Shown here piece by piece: positions 48,498 to 60,500 of a stretch of 64,000 nucleotides of DNA. Below the pieces are notes generated by a model. It worked only from the letters and a program-made list of their open reading frames with translations. It had not been told where the DNA came from and did no database searches. A program made the position numbers and the translations under genes. Positions within the stretch are counted from its first letter, which is position 1. Each line of letters begins with the position of its first letter. This DNA comes from Sipunculus nudus (lineage: Eukaryota > Annelida > Sipuncula > Golfingiida > Sipunculidae), in contig CM049308.1 of NCBI GenBank assembly GCA_026874595.1, positions 75,625,124 to 75,689,123 of the forward strand, given 5' to 3'.

Positions 48498-48673
48498 ATC
48501 AGGTAGAACTTCATATAAATCAAATGGTTTATACCCTCTTTACTAAATGTTGACCATCTACAGAAATTAAATAAAGTAGAAAACAATTCTTCAAACTTAG
48601 TCAGACAGCAACCGATTACATAACGTATTCATTTATGCGGGGAAAAAGACTTTCATGCCTAATTGAAACCGGA

Positions 48674-48776
48674 ACTCTCTCTCTCTCTCTCCCTATATAT
48701 ATATTTATTTATTTATAAATAAATAAATATATATATATATTGAGACAGTTAGTTAGTTAGTTAGTTTGTTTGTTAG
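48674..48776. repeat. Compound simple repeat: (CT)n, 46-bp AT palindrome, (AGTT)n
   Basis: CT units (48674-48691) are followed by a long perfect palindrome (about 48694-48740) centred on TTTATAAA with ATTT/TA repeats on each arm. AGTT/TGTT tetranucleotides (48747-48776) come last. Confidence 0.9.
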
Positions 48777-49053
48777 TAAGCTGGTTGGGCAATAGGGGAA
48801 GAGTTGGAATGTTCCAGCCTTCAGCGAAACACGGCAGTAAATATTAGCCGGTGGTTGCACATGGGGTGACCCTGACTCGACTGCCAGACGGAGTATATCT
48901 TTGTTTGCCATTTTCAAAGCGTGTATAAAATGTCTGGTCTCTTCCATGTTGTCCTAACGATGTCCCGTAGGACCTTTGTGCTGGCGTCCTGTCATCTACA
49001 TCCCGTTTTTGGTAAGCTCTTCTGTTGACAGAGCATCTAAGTATATCAACCAT
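48753..49053 (-). other. Open region in two minus-strand frames, possible exon (unproven)
   Basis: Two overlapping minus-strand frames stay open here. One (48753-48947) starts at ATG in good context (AACATGG) and reads METT-like, helix-prone sequence with HFIHALKMANKDILRLAVES. The other (48844-49053) is Arg/Gly/Ser/Thr-rich. Overlap of open frames suggests locally elevated GC rather than selection, and neither reading is recognised. It is listed because it stands out from the Ile/Tyr/Phe-rich background frames nearby. Confidence 0.15.
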
Positions 49054-49376
49054 TATCAGCTTAACTTCATATCAACGAGAAAAAAGCCTTTGGGCTCATG
49101 TGATTAGCCGCTTGAGCGGGAGGTTAAAATAAAACTTATAGTTTATATTATCGGGGGAATAAAGATATATTTCTGAATAATTTAAAAACAGCACAATAAA
49201 CTTAATTTTGTCTCTTGAGTCTCCTCTCAACTTATCTTTGATCGGGAAATGCATTTTTTTGGTGAGACAGGAAGACATATATTACGATTATTTACTCTGT
49301 CTTCATATTCCCCATTGTTTTCTGGTTATCGCTCAGCAGACGGAATCCCATGTCATATATTAAATGTATGGATTCA

Positions 49377-49377
49377 A

Positions 49378-49409
<32 letters not shown>

Positions 49410-49432
49410 ATTTATATATATATATATATATT
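49377..49432. repeat. (ATT)n(TA)n microsatellite
   Basis: Six ATT units pass into interrupted TA units. Confidence 0.95.
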
Positions 49433-50283
49433 GTTTTGGTCATTTTTTTCACTTTACGTGTTAAAATTAATAAAACTTTACCTGTAAGTTTTGGGCTAAT
49501 ACCAGAAAACACTATATATAACTTTTGTTTCGTTTGCTTTCGTTTTGAGGTTTGAACACTAATGTCAACCAGTCAAGAACACCTGCTTTTAAGAATGATG
49601 TATGACAAATATAAGAGCATCAACAAATGATTCCCCTGTGAATATCGTTTTTTTATAGAAATGAAACAATATACTAGCTCTCAGTAACGTCCCGTTCGGT
49701 TTTTTTAATTGCATGATATATTATATTATCAAGGTGTGTAGAACATCATATCAAATAATTTCCCGTCGTGTATTGGGTAAATCCTCTAGGCTTGACCACT
49801 TGTTTCACCTGTTGTTCAACACGCAGTTCTGAATATGTCCACGTAGGGTTAAAGGCAGCTCGATAAATTGTTGTGATAAGTCCTAAGAGGGCAATATAAC
49901 AAACATACATTAGATTTAGCTTTAAAAATAGTTTAATAATCAGCAATAATTATAAGCATATCGCGAACCGCAACGATGTAGTGTATCGATTCGTATCGAT
50001 ATATCAGCAAATTGAAAGTTGAATATTCCTGATTCGTTTGCAACAGGACTCCTTATCACCCGACCTCCCCCTGAAAAGTCACAAGAACTATCCATAATCC
50101 TCTCTTTCGAGGAAATGCTAATGAATTCTCCCACATTTTAACTCTCAACGCCCCATCCTATCAACAGTTTATATATATGATTATTCCCAAATGACTAGCA
50201 AGTTACCTCAGGGCGGCGTGAGAGTGTCTCACGGGAAGCCAATGTGATTCTGTCTGAGTAAGTATTGATCCTCCAGGCTGTAC

Positions 50284-50433
50284 TTAATTAACCTTACTGG
50301 GCTTGTTGAAGCTCCCTAATGACCCTCGGCTCTCGGAGGGCGTTAGTCCGGCCGTCTGAGGTCTTCTGGGATGGATTGACCAACCCATGTGCGACTGACG
50401 GCCTTTCAGTTCAGGCTGTTTCCAGTAAGCCAT
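50284..50433 (-). other. Possible small exon or ORF in a GC-richer island (unproven)
   Basis: Within a GC-richer stretch (about 50190-50560) the minus strand has an ATG in good context (ACCATGG) opening 49 codons. They begin MAYWKQPELKGRQSHMGW and are rich in Pro, Arg, Ser and Gly, ending Lys-Val-Asn-stop. The AAG|GTTAAT near its end could be a donor that removes the stop. Upstream on the same strand, CACAG|GTGAGCC (near 50490) is donor-like. On the opposite strand a good acceptor (pyrimidine tract ending ATTTAG near 50491) precedes a short open segment ending GCAG|GTGTG (near 50549). The two readings compete. I do not recognise the peptide; a conserved noncoding element would look similar. 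Confidence 0.25.
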
Positions 50434-50559
50434 GGTTAAATATTTCTGGCTGATGTGAAGATTTTCTGTCTCTGTAATTTAGGCTCACCTGTGACAAGTC
50501 AAGTCTTGGTCCAGCAAGATCAATCACAATACAACAGGCACCGTGCAGGTGTGATCCCT

Positions 50560-52465
50560 AGTGTGTACAGTACTGAATATCCATATTGTTTTTTTTTTTT
50601 ATTTGAGATTCGTACACCATGAATCTTTCATAGCCGTGTGCCATACCATAAATTTATTTTAAAATGTTATTTTGCATTTTTTTTGTTAAGAAATAATGGC
50701 TTCCCTGAGACTGAAATGAGATGAAGGAATTTTCGATGCAGCTTTTTTCCTACATTTTTATGAAGTACAAAATAAAGAATATAAAAAATATGAAATCAGT
50801 TATATCAAACAATTATGTCACTGTGCAGAAAACACTGAAAAGATAATGTTATCTTTAAACTGAATATACCATACTTATTTAAGACTATATTGTTGGGAAT
50901 TACCTTCAATTGGCTATGGCATTATTATGATGAACATGTAAAAATACATGAGCAAAGAATTTGATTGAAATCGAAATACAGAAATAATATATATAAATCA
51001 TACATGTGAAACGTCGTGTAAGTTTTTGCAGCCGGGAAAATATCATCAAATGATGAACTCATAGGCGAACTCATTTTTTTTTTTTAATTCTAAATTCAAA
51101 GTTTCCGTTGAATCGTAGAGTAAGTACTCGGGATAAATCCTTTTTAAGGTTTCCAGAAGGTAACCAGATGTTCATCGCTTGATCACGTTCTCCAACATCT
51201 ATTTCCCTGGATACAAAGGTCCTTGACATAATCCATCAGAAATGCTTTTTAGGTGTCAGTTAAAGAGATTCTTGTCCGGGGATCATATTTATGAGTCATT
51301 TGTGTTTAATCAGCGCACGTAATGGAGCCGTAAGTCTGTCAGAAGAGTACTCATTACGGCGTCTCCTTGTAGCAGAATCTAATGGTCCTTCGTGTTACCA
51401 GGACACGTGAGACTTGCAGACAGTTTGTTGCCATTTAAACTATAATGACGCTTGTAAAGGCGCCAGCTTGGTGAAAACTGTTCGAAAAGCAAATAACAAA
51501 GTATATAGAGCCAGGAAAAGATAAAAGATATGTTAATTTTGTTAAATATCTTTACAAACACAATCTCCAACGCTTATATATGCGTTTTGAATTACACCGT
51601 TCCATGTAATGTCATCATCATCAACAAGAAGTACTTAGTATAGTGATCGATTTTTCTGAATTGTATTGACTATTTGACTTTACCAGGACCTCCTTCAGCA
51701 AAGTAAAAGTGTTAAATCAATATGAGTCCGATGTCCTTTTTTATATGTCAATCTGAGTTAAAGAAACCAATAATGTACATCGAAGATATCATCCATACAC
51801 TTGACCCTTTGGGAAACTTTGTCCAAATAATGTCTTATCAAGAATTTCCAAGAAAATTATTTCATCGAGAGGTTATGCAGTAAAGGATGCAGAAAACATG
51901 TCATTACAATTACAACATAGGCACTCATTGTTATAACATTTAAATGCTCCATTCCTGTTCTGATAGCCATCAGAATAAGGTAATGTAACAGACATAAGTT
52001 GCTTGCAAATAATGTATGTGGCTGATATGGACATGAAGGCCACACACATTTCACCCCGCATATAGCTTTATTTGATGTAGCATGGATCAAAGGAAAACCC
52101 ATAAACAGTTATCGTGCTATCCACAACTGCATCATATATGAGCTAAAGATCCACAGGGGAGCTGGTCATATTCTGTTAACGTTTCCTGTGCTAGGTTAAT
52201 AGAGGCATGGCTCCGGCCAGAAACCTTTAAATTGTGCCCCTACTGGTTCCGTAAATCTGGTTACCCGTCTCCGTGAACAACAATGTCATTTCGAAAGCCG
52301 CAAGTGATTTGGGTTCATAAATATTTAAATGTGACTCTCTGGTTTATATGTCTCTGATCGAGGTCAACTCGAGGTAGTTTCCAAAAGTGATGATTTATTG
52401 GTATTGTGGTATTATATCGAAGAGTTGCCCTTGCCTCTGATGGGTGATTAATATATGTTATTTTT
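50560..52465. other. No gene recognised; possible conserved noncoding DNA at 51.2-51.5 kb
   Basis: The 51220-51480 stretch has moderate GC and several homeodomain- or bZIP-like cores (ATGAGTCAT, TAATCAG, CATTTAAAC). These are suggestive only. Confidence 0.2.
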
Positions 52466-52467
52466 TA

Positions 52468-52469
<2 letters not shown>

Positions 52470-52514
<45 letters not shown>
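52470..52514. repeat. (TA)n microsatellite
   Basis: About 22 TA units. Confidence 0.95.
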
Positions 52515-52520
<6 letters not shown>

Positions 52521-52971
52521 GAATTACTCGTAATATCGTAAAGTCTCGGCTTTCAAACCACGCCGTTAGCTTCATTCTAACCACATTTACCTGATGATCA
52601 TCCAGAGATGAAAAGGAAAATTATGACCCGTCCTTAATTTTAAATCAAATTTCAAACTGTTGTGTAACCGTGGTGAATGGTTTACAAGTGAGATCATCAG
52701 TAAATACAAGTAAAACGTGTAGAAAATCTAAGGAAAGCGCCCTCAGAATGACTGCAAAGAGACAGCGCTAACTAAAAATGCAAACCAAATGTAGAAAATT
52801 TATCGCAGAAAATTCCGGAACAGAACGTCTACAGAAAGACTGCTTAGTACCAAGAAGATTGCTATCCGTATCCAGAAAGGCAGGGGAGGACTTTGTGGTA
52901 TGTGTAACTATATGCTAATAAGGGCAGAGCCGAGCCTGAAACTGACAAGCCAGCATTATGGAAATACTCTA

Positions 52972-53169
52972 TTAATCTAAGTCATTCTGAATTAACATAC
53001 AAATTTTAGGAGCTAGACTGATTTGTATAGCACCGTCACCTTCTGAATATGGTATAGGAAAACGCAATTCTGGATCAGGCCCATGCAGAGGATTATGTGT
53101 AACACTGAAATAATCATCGTCTAAGAGTGCTGCGTCCTGTTGGCCAGCGGCTGTTAGGTATCGGCACAT
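52972..53169 (-). other. Possible C-terminal exon or relic ORF (unproven)
   Basis: Sixty-five codons are open on the minus strand, with a balanced, soluble-protein-like composition (DDDYFSVTHNPLHGPDPELR in the middle) that is unlike the Ile/Phe/Tyr-rich readings typical of the AT-rich background. The frame ends at a TAG just after an Asp-Leu-Asp end. TTATTTCAG inside it could serve as an acceptor. I do not recognise the family, and it is not the missing part of the USP. A fragment of a retroelement ORF is an equally good explanation. Confidence 0.2.
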
Positions 53170-53199
53170 TAAATCCCTGCAGTCACGGAAACATCGTCT

Positions 53200-55300
53200 C
53201 GCAGTATTTGCTTCATTAAATTACCTCGATAGCGCTTCTGTGAAAATTGAAAACGTGATCAGCATAGATGAAGCCCGTAGGTCACCTTGATAGCTCTGGA
53301 TAAGTTGTGACAATGATTTAATTTTATGTTTAATTAATAATATAAATAAAAAAATATAAGGAAATTGTTTACGATTTCAATATACATTATATTACTAGCA
53401 ATGCTGCACGTTTGAATATGTCCTGGGATTGTCCTTCTTGAATTTTAGTTTTTGCAGGTTTCTCTCATCCAGAAAAAATGCTTGTTAGACCACGACAAGG
53501 CCTGAACGCAAACGGCAGAAGTTTGCAACAAACAGTCTGTATATAATTACAGTGATTACATATCATGCAAGAAAGCATCGAAGTAGAGATGCACTGAGCT
53601 TCAGAGATTATTTAAACATTCAGGAAAGGTGAATCCTTGTCAATGAGAATCACTTTCATTCATGGTCAGGACTCTGACGTGATATATGTGGAGATAAATT
53701 TTAACTTTTGTTTCGACACCAATGTTGAAAAATACACTCACGTCGGCGACGCCACTGGTCCTGCTTTTATATGTTTTTTTTATGTCACACTTTTTTACTT
53801 TTTACATACACATACACAACTTCACATACATCCATCCCTAACGGCCGTTGAATTGATTGCCCATCTTGTGACCCGAACATTTTTTATGTCCAGCTGGACA
53901 GGCGTATTCTAACGAATACCCGAGTGCTGGAGGCAAAACATTGATTTTCCTATCCATGAAGTAAATAGTGTGTGATTAGGATAAGCCCCCTGTGATTGCC
54001 TACTCAAACATCTGTGCATTAACCCTGGTCAGAGATGAAAATCGATGTGGTAACGCCGATCTGTTTTCCTACCAAATATGATACAAACGGGAATGATTTT
54101 AAATCAATGGCCACATTTGTATTCCGAGTCACGTCCCGGGCCTGGGGATGGATTTTCTCCGGCTTATCTTGAGGATTTCTTTATCAAAGCGTGCTACCCA
54201 TGACCCTGGGAGCCCGTTTTTATATTTGATTTATGCCAATCATTCACATTGGGTTTTCTCTGCTTTCAGGTCACCGAGGCCACACAGCCTAAGTTAATTT
54301 TAAGAACATAACTGTACCATTTTGAATATATAGAGCCCACAAATAAAGAAGAAAACCACTCATCGGTAGATTCTATGAAGACCTGTACATGAAATAATTA
54401 TTATCAATATGTAATCAGTGTAAGTTGTACAAAAGCGACTTTTTTGAGTGGCAAAGCAATTTTTAATGTTTGGCGTTTGACCCTTACTACCTCAGTGGTT
54501 CAGATTCCATCCGAATGAAGAAAATATTATTTTGCTTAACAGATGCTTAAAACAGATTTCTTCTGGAAGGACGTCCCTTTGAAAGTCTTATTTCATATCA
54601 TACTGTCTGTTAGAATTTAATACTTCAGGAGGACAAACCCCAACATAAAGTGAAACACTAATCTCCCGGGCAACATTAAAGCAGAGATGTATATGTCAAT
54701 ATCTCTCTGGATATTATCACAGGACAGATCAATTTGAACTTTGGCCATACTCTTTATGCTGTATAGCTTTATGCTCGGCATATGAATTTCTGTTGTCATT
54801 TCTTTCGATCGATAAAACATAAGACCCTGGCTCGGCTCTAATAACTAAAATTTACAAACGGACCACAGTTTTCAATTTTGTTCGAAATGCCAACTTAACT
54901 CCACATCCCGTGCTGACTCTGTATATACGTTGTACTGTTCACTGACCATGTTATGAATTAGTAAGGTAGTGGACTTTTTACGGTCTGTATGGATGGAGGA
55001 CAAGAACTAAAACTAACCCGATCATCCATATCAGGAAAAACTAACAGAAAATTACTAATATACTTAATGCTTTGGGATTTAAGTATTTTATGCATGGGGC
55101 TGTACGTGATATGAACATGTAAACTATGAACTTATTCAAAACCATTCCAGGACAATATTTCCGTAGTCTAAGTAAAACAAAGTGTACAAAGCAGTAGGTG
55201 AATATGATCCTGTGGCAATGGATGACTTATTTCAAACCTTATAATATACACTATTTAATCCTGTTTTTTGCCTGCCTCAGTATTGTAAATACAAAAAAAA
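53200..55300. other. Candidate intron of the USP gene; exons not found
   Basis: This is the first DNA downstream of the USP donor on the minus strand. A plus-strand acceptor-like CTGCTTTCAG at about 54261-54270 has no recognised exon after it. I could not find the next USP exon by eye. Confidence 0.3.
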
Positions 55301-55311
55301 CAGTAACTTAC

Positions 55312-55372
55312 AATCGAAGGCAGATTCGGCCTGGTCACTGCCATCTATAGCCAGGATAATGACTCCCGCCAT
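55312..55372 (-). CDS. First coding exon of a universal stress protein (USP)-domain gene
   Basis: On the minus strand an ATG opens a 61-base coding segment (20 codons plus one base) that runs into a near-consensus splice donor, GTAAGTTACTG (55301-55311). The peptide begins Met-Ala-Gly, then a hydrophobic strand Val-Ile-Ile-Leu, then AIDGSDQAESAFD. That is the N-terminal beta-strand, DGS turn and first helix of a USP domain, where V-A-hydrophobic-D-G-S is the signature and Asp contributes to nucleotide binding in ATP-binding members. The donor splits the next codon after its first base T, as expected if the family's usual Trp follows. Just upstream, at 55411-55412, a pyrimidine-rich tract ends in TGTAG, a plausible acceptor; the exon could therefore start at 55410 with a 38-base leader. 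USPs are small cytosolic alpha/beta proteins of roughly 140-160 residues, linked to stress responses. Later exons should lie at lower coordinates; I could not find them. An isolated exon relic is the main alternative. Confidence 0.78.
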
Positions 55373-55687
55373 GTTCCTGGCGAAAGTCCTCTTGAATGTT
55401 TTGAAGACGCCTACAGAATCAGTGGAGAGAGAGTCACTGCGTCCTGGAAGTGTCCTTCATCACACACTCCCTGAATAACCTCAATGTCCTCTGGCGGCAG
55501 TGGAGGTTCTGTCAATCAATTCATTAGATTGTCATGGATGAAGTGACACTCACGCGGGAGGGTTTGTAGGTTGTCTGGGAACTGCACCAGAATGCTTTAT
55601 TTAGTAAGTCCCTGTGTTAGAAGGAGCCAACCCAAGACCAACAGATCGATATCGGTCGGGATACCACCACCATGATGCCGGAAAACG

Positions 55688-55695
55688 TGACGTCA
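55688..55695. promoter_or_regulatory. CRE/ATF-type palindrome upstream of the USP exon
   Basis: The perfect 8-base palindrome TGACGTCA lies 316 bases upstream of the USP start codon. This is the full cAMP-response element bound by CREB/ATF bZIP factors. Its position, upstream of a stress-protein first exon in otherwise AT-rich DNA, fits a promoter-proximal element. An 8-mer can occur by chance, no TATA box or mapped start site supports it, and if the leader is itself spliced the true promoter could be elsewhere. Confidence 0.35.
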
Positions 55696-55699
55696 TAAT

Positions 55700-57940
55700 T
55701 CCAATGCAGAGTCTGAGGGAATCTCTGGAGTGGACATCCCGACCCCCCTTCACTAGACGCTCAGAATATGTAACTGGTCAATGATTTAGTCATACAGTTT
55801 CTTGGCTCCTTTGCTTGAAAAAAAAACTTTTATATATGAAAGATTACAAAAAGCATATAGCATTAATTATACTGCACATTCTGTCTGTGAGAAAGCGTGC
55901 CTTTTCACCGTTCTTGAATGTTTGGTAAACGCATGTATCGGTTTCCAATACTTTATTAATATCACCATGACATTTCTTACTATGCGTTTCCAAAACTATG
56001 AGTGTTCAAATAGTGTGGTATGAGAGCTGCTATGATAATGTTTATTCTACATATTATATATAACCAATGCCCTCTCCGCTCTTCCTTGATTATGTCCACA
56101 TAAGGTATATATTAATATGTTTCATTTAAATTCAGAGGCAAGGGACTGACATAACTGAAAAAGACGCCTCGTCACATACAAGTATTGTGAAATCTTAAAT
56201 TCAGATATATGTTAATGAAATATGTTTTTATCTTACTGTTTTCTATGAACACATAACAGCCTACAGCACCAGTAAAAATTTTAGTTTTAAATCACTAATG
56301 CACTAATGTCAAACACCAATAACCAAGGTTGTGTTGCAATAACGTCAGTTGTGTCATTTAGATAACTTGAGTCCAGGGGCACGTAACTATGGTTAACACT
56401 ATGACGTCAAAACTGTTACAATATTGTTTAGGGCCGCCACTGTGCCTGAGTATAATGTTATTGCAACAGGTAGCATTAAATCCCGAGCACCGGCTTTTAT
56501 GGTCTCAATTTTATGTCAAGGTGACTGGCGCAGAGGATAATAATGAAGGTTAAGGTGAACGCAAGCCCCGTGTTGTGTCCGGTGTTTCGTTCTTAAGTAA
56601 CATCACCATAATATTGTTATGCCATTCTTCCTGCCGCCGAAACAGTATATAATACAGCATGAGTGGATTGCAAAATTACATATATATTATAATTTATGAT
56701 GGAGTTGAATTCTTGTTATTCAACTGTTTTGGTCACGCCTTTCAAAATGCCCCTGTTTTCGTATCGGGTACGATGCCAGGTGTGTCCTAAGGGCGGTAAT
56801 TTTCCATATTTTTGGATAAGTCGTGAAGAATCTGACTTTATTTGGGAAATATTGGTTGAAAACTCGTCTCAGAAAAATCCTGCTGAAGTCGCGTGGACCT
56901 GTCCCAACGCAATTATAGGGATAATATAGTATGCTAGTTTGAACAATTATCTCTCAAGAGACTTGTTTTGAAGGTGAATCACCTTTCATGGTTTCAGTTG
57001 ATCTTTAACTTACGCCTGAGCGATATGGGAATTTCCCGCTTTGCTGCTCTAATTTTCTCAACTGAGTTTAACTTGCGTATTTGTAAGGCGAACAAGCCTT
57101 TCTATCTCCCACGGGGGCACTTACAGAAATAGACACGTTATCGGCAGGAGACAGAGGGGCTTCTGAGGTTCAGCCAAGTGTAATATCAGCCCGTGTTTCA
57201 GTTACATATCTATCAGTGCAAGAGCTTTTGGGATTCAAGACAAAGAATAACGGTAAAGGGATACTTTTCCGCAAGAATAAGATTACAACTGAATTAAGTC
57301 TATCGACATTACCATCCATTCGAGCACATAGAAGCAGCATGTACTGTCCAAAAAGCCCATTCTCTTGAAGGGCCTACCTTAATAGCTGATTTTTTTGGCA
57401 GTGCTGCAGTTAAAGTAGGCACAAGCGTGAAGAGTAGGCATACAGCAAATTAATTTGATCTACGTAAGCATACTCAAATGTATCAGCAAGCATAAAGACT
57501 GTCTCATGTGATCTGAGATATAATGTAAATTTTATCGACATGATATTTTTTATCGATTCTTTTTCTCGGACAAGTAATATTGTAGTACCAAGGCTATAAA
57601 TTAATACCAAATGAATAATGTAGTGTATGTTATATCAAATACTCATTTTCTCTACCGCCCTGTCTTTCTCTCAATCATTCTTCTTCTTCTCCTTTCTCTT
57701 TTTTTTTATTCTACTTCTCCTTCTGTCAAATTAAAAAAAAATTAAGGTGAGCCAAATACAAAATATATTAGTTTCATTATGTACAAGCGCCTAATAATGC
57801 CTACCTTGTCGAGCATATTTATATTTATGTAGAAGTCAAACTTAAGAAGTGTGGAATTATTTTACCAAAATATATCATTACCAGCATCTTTTTAAAGATT
57901 TTATCATCGTAGAATACCGTTGCTGTTTAAATATATGACC
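55700..57940. other. Upstream flank of the USP exon, no gene recognised
   Basis: Contains short frames and a pyrimidine-rich stretch at 57640-57730. Confidence 0.35.
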
Positions 57941-57949
57941 GCTTTTCAG

Positions 57950-58105
57950 TATTTCCCAATAGTGAACGATACAATTATTCCAAAAGAAGCGTCTGTAAGT
58001 CTGTTTATTTATGGGCTAGACTGCTCCCACGATGCGTTGTTACTTGAGGGCAGATCCATGAACGTGCTCATCAGCCAGGGCTGGTTCAAGGTAGCTGATA
58101 AATGA
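57950..58105 (+). other. Possible terminal or internal exon (unproven)
   Basis: A pyrimidine-rich run ending CTTTTCAG (to 57949) could be a splice acceptor. It is followed by 51 open codons beginning YFPIVNDTIIPKEASVSLF and ending WFKVADK before a TGA at 58103. A TTCAAG|GTAGCT near the end could instead be a donor. Base composition rises over this interval relative to its flanks. I do not recognise the peptide. It may be a gene exon on the opposite strand from the USP exon, a transposon relic, or chance. Confidence 0.22.
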
Positions 58106-58534
58106 GCAAGCTTTAGGTGCACAAGTGCGATTATGTTCAAGGATCACAGGCTGTCCTAGGCTATCCTGAAATACCGAACATGCTTAGCGGCTCGCGCTCG
58201 ACTATGCTAAATTCAGTTCAGTTACAATTTTATATACCATAAACACATGAACCTGAGAGTAAAAGTTTAGTTTTGATGAGTTGGTATTTCCTTATCAGTT
58301 CCGAAAATATTACCCAAAGGGCCCAAACATTCTGTATATGTAGGCAAAACCATTTCTTTATATGCATGACTGTCCCCAATAAAGATTGCGACCATGGCAG
58401 TTCACAAGAACGTACAATGTTTATGGACACACACGGGCCTTTGTGTGTGGATAGGTGAGAGATAAAGAGAAAGAAAGAGACAGAGAGATAGATTAAGTAA
58501 GGTTAGATTGACATAACATATTTGATTTCAGTTT

Positions 58535-58626
58535 ATAGCTCAGCTGACCTCGAGTTATGCGGACCTGTGGCGATAGGTCTTTGTCCGTCGTCGTCGCAGT
58601 TTTCCCTTGTTCGTAAGTAGGGCACA
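58535..58626. repeat. GTCGTC-rich fragment preceding the 127-bp duplication
   Basis: AGCTCAGCTGACCTCGAGTT is followed by TTTGTCCGTCGTCGTCGCAG and TTGTTCGTAAGTAGGGCAC. It resembles, in reverse complement, the GACGG-rich tail with AGCTCA at 3.28-3.36 kb, suggesting ends of related elements. Confidence 0.45.
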
Positions 58627-58880
58627 AATCGGAACCTTTAGACATATAAAGATCTTACTTATCACCAAGACAGAAACTGGTCAAGTTCTCTTACAACTGC
58701 AAAACTAGATCTAAAAAACGAGGACATAATGTTGATCCCTTTGAAAGTCAGCCAATCGGAACCTTAAGACATATGAAGATCTTACTTATCACCAGGACAG
58801 AAACTGGTCAAGTTCTCTTACAACTGCAAAACTAGATCTAAAAAACAAAGACATAATGTTGATCCCTTTGAAAGTCAGCC
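58627..58880. repeat. 127-bp tandem duplication, about 95% identical
   Basis: Copies 58627-58753 and 58754-58880. Shared blocks include AATCGGAACCTT, AAGATCTTACTTATCACCA, GACAGAAACTGGTCAAGTTC, AACTGCAAAACTAGATCT and GTTGATCCCTTTGAAAGTCA. Only about six differences. Confidence 0.95.
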
Positions 58881-58884
58881 ATCT

Positions 58885-60440
58885 AGGTGATAAAGACTGT
58901 TGAAGAAAACTTTGCGATTGTGTCTCAAACGTATAATATTCTTCCACATTAAAACATATGTACCTGTCAGAAAAATCAGCTCATTACAATTTAACTTACA
59001 GGTTTGATATTTTAGCAAAATTGAGCAACCTGTTGTGAAAATTGGTACAAAGGCTCCAACTGATACAAACTGGAAAAGCAACAAAAGCTCCATTCAGTGA
59101 CTGTTGCACTATGGTTCTTCATCTTGAATAGCTCTATCTGTCATATGAGACTGGTTTTACCGTTTGATATTTCTCAATCATTTTATTGGAAAATTAAAGA
59201 TTGTTTTCAGGCAGCCGTTTTATGTGTCAAGTGTCAGTTTAACTTTGCACTTATATATCCGACTTTTGATGATAAAAAATTGATATCAAATACCTTTTGT
59301 CAGGGCGAATTTCGGTCACCATTAGGAATCAGGGCAGAATTAAGCCAAATTATGTTAATAAAAATCTGACCAACATATGACATTTCAGTCCATATTGAGT
59401 AACATTTACACTAAAACTCAATTTCTTAATACTAATTCATAGATTCCCTTAACCTCTGTCATGCTTAGTCAGCTCGGGAAATTCTACCGTTTGTATGAGA
59501 CTAAGGGTACAAAAATATATTTATAAATGTATAAATGATTTTTTTTATCGTTTTATGGAAGTCCAGGAAGGATTGGGACTGAGAATTCAAGAATCATGTA
59601 AAAGTTTCAGATCTGCACATATTATAGATATCTCGTTTTGAATCGTAACAGTTTTGTGGTCGTCATTTTAAATATGAACAAAATCATGCAAACAAGTCCA
59701 TAAAAATGTGACTAACAAATGGTAAATTGACAATTAATTGTCCATTTTAAATAAAAATTTACACGTTTATGAATAATAAGGTCATGATAATTAATGATAA
59801 TTTGCTATGCATATCGATCTTGGATAACTCTATATGGATGTAACTATACCAGCGCCATCCGCCTTTTTTATATATACGTCTGATTGCTGTGCTGTGACTG
59901 ACAAAAGTTATGACACGAATATCAGTAGAGATAGCAATTATGTATTTCGCATATGACCATCCATCTAAAATAATGTACTTTGATGAGATATATTCCCCGT
60001 AATCCTGCAAAGGAATGGGTAAAACGTTTTCACTAAAATATGAATAAACGTTATGACTTATCTGTCGATCATTTGGTTGAACTTAGGTTTCATACAGAAG
60101 CACCAATTTTTTCAATAATTCTTCCAACGGCTGCTTTGCAATTTGGTTTGTATGTTGATCTTAGATGTATTTAATGTAAGAAATCAGTGGCTAAGATTAT
60201 GTCGAGAATTACGATCATCAGTCATGTTACAGTATTACCTTGTTCTTCAAAACTGTGACTAACAGAACGTTAGACTATAATGTCATGATAGTCAGCTTAG
60301 TGTCCTGACCAATGGTCACTTCTTTATATCGCCAGCGCTCGTAGCCGTGAATAAACGACTCAGCAGGCATTTATTTAGGGCTAATAGGCCCTGCTTTAAG
60401 CTACGAAGCCAGTCTATTCTATTTGCAAAGGACAAACCGA
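58885..60440. other. No gene or repeat recognised
   Basis: AT-rich, short frames only. Confidence 0.4.
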
Positions 60441-60443
60441 CCC

Positions 60444-60467
60444 ATTTACACGAAGAAAAGTGTAAAT
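60444..60467. repeat. Small perfect hairpin ATTTACAC / GTGTAAAT
   Basis: Eight-base arms with an 8-base purine loop. Its function is unknown. Confidence 0.6.
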
Positions 60468-60500
60468 AGCACCTCTATGGCCCAAAAATAAAAGGATGTT

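Noticed and set aside
54261-54311. Plus-strand acceptor and short exon (CTGCTTTCAG then 13 codons)
   Set aside because: Very short, unrecognised, on the opposite strand from the USP exon. Not listed as a feature.
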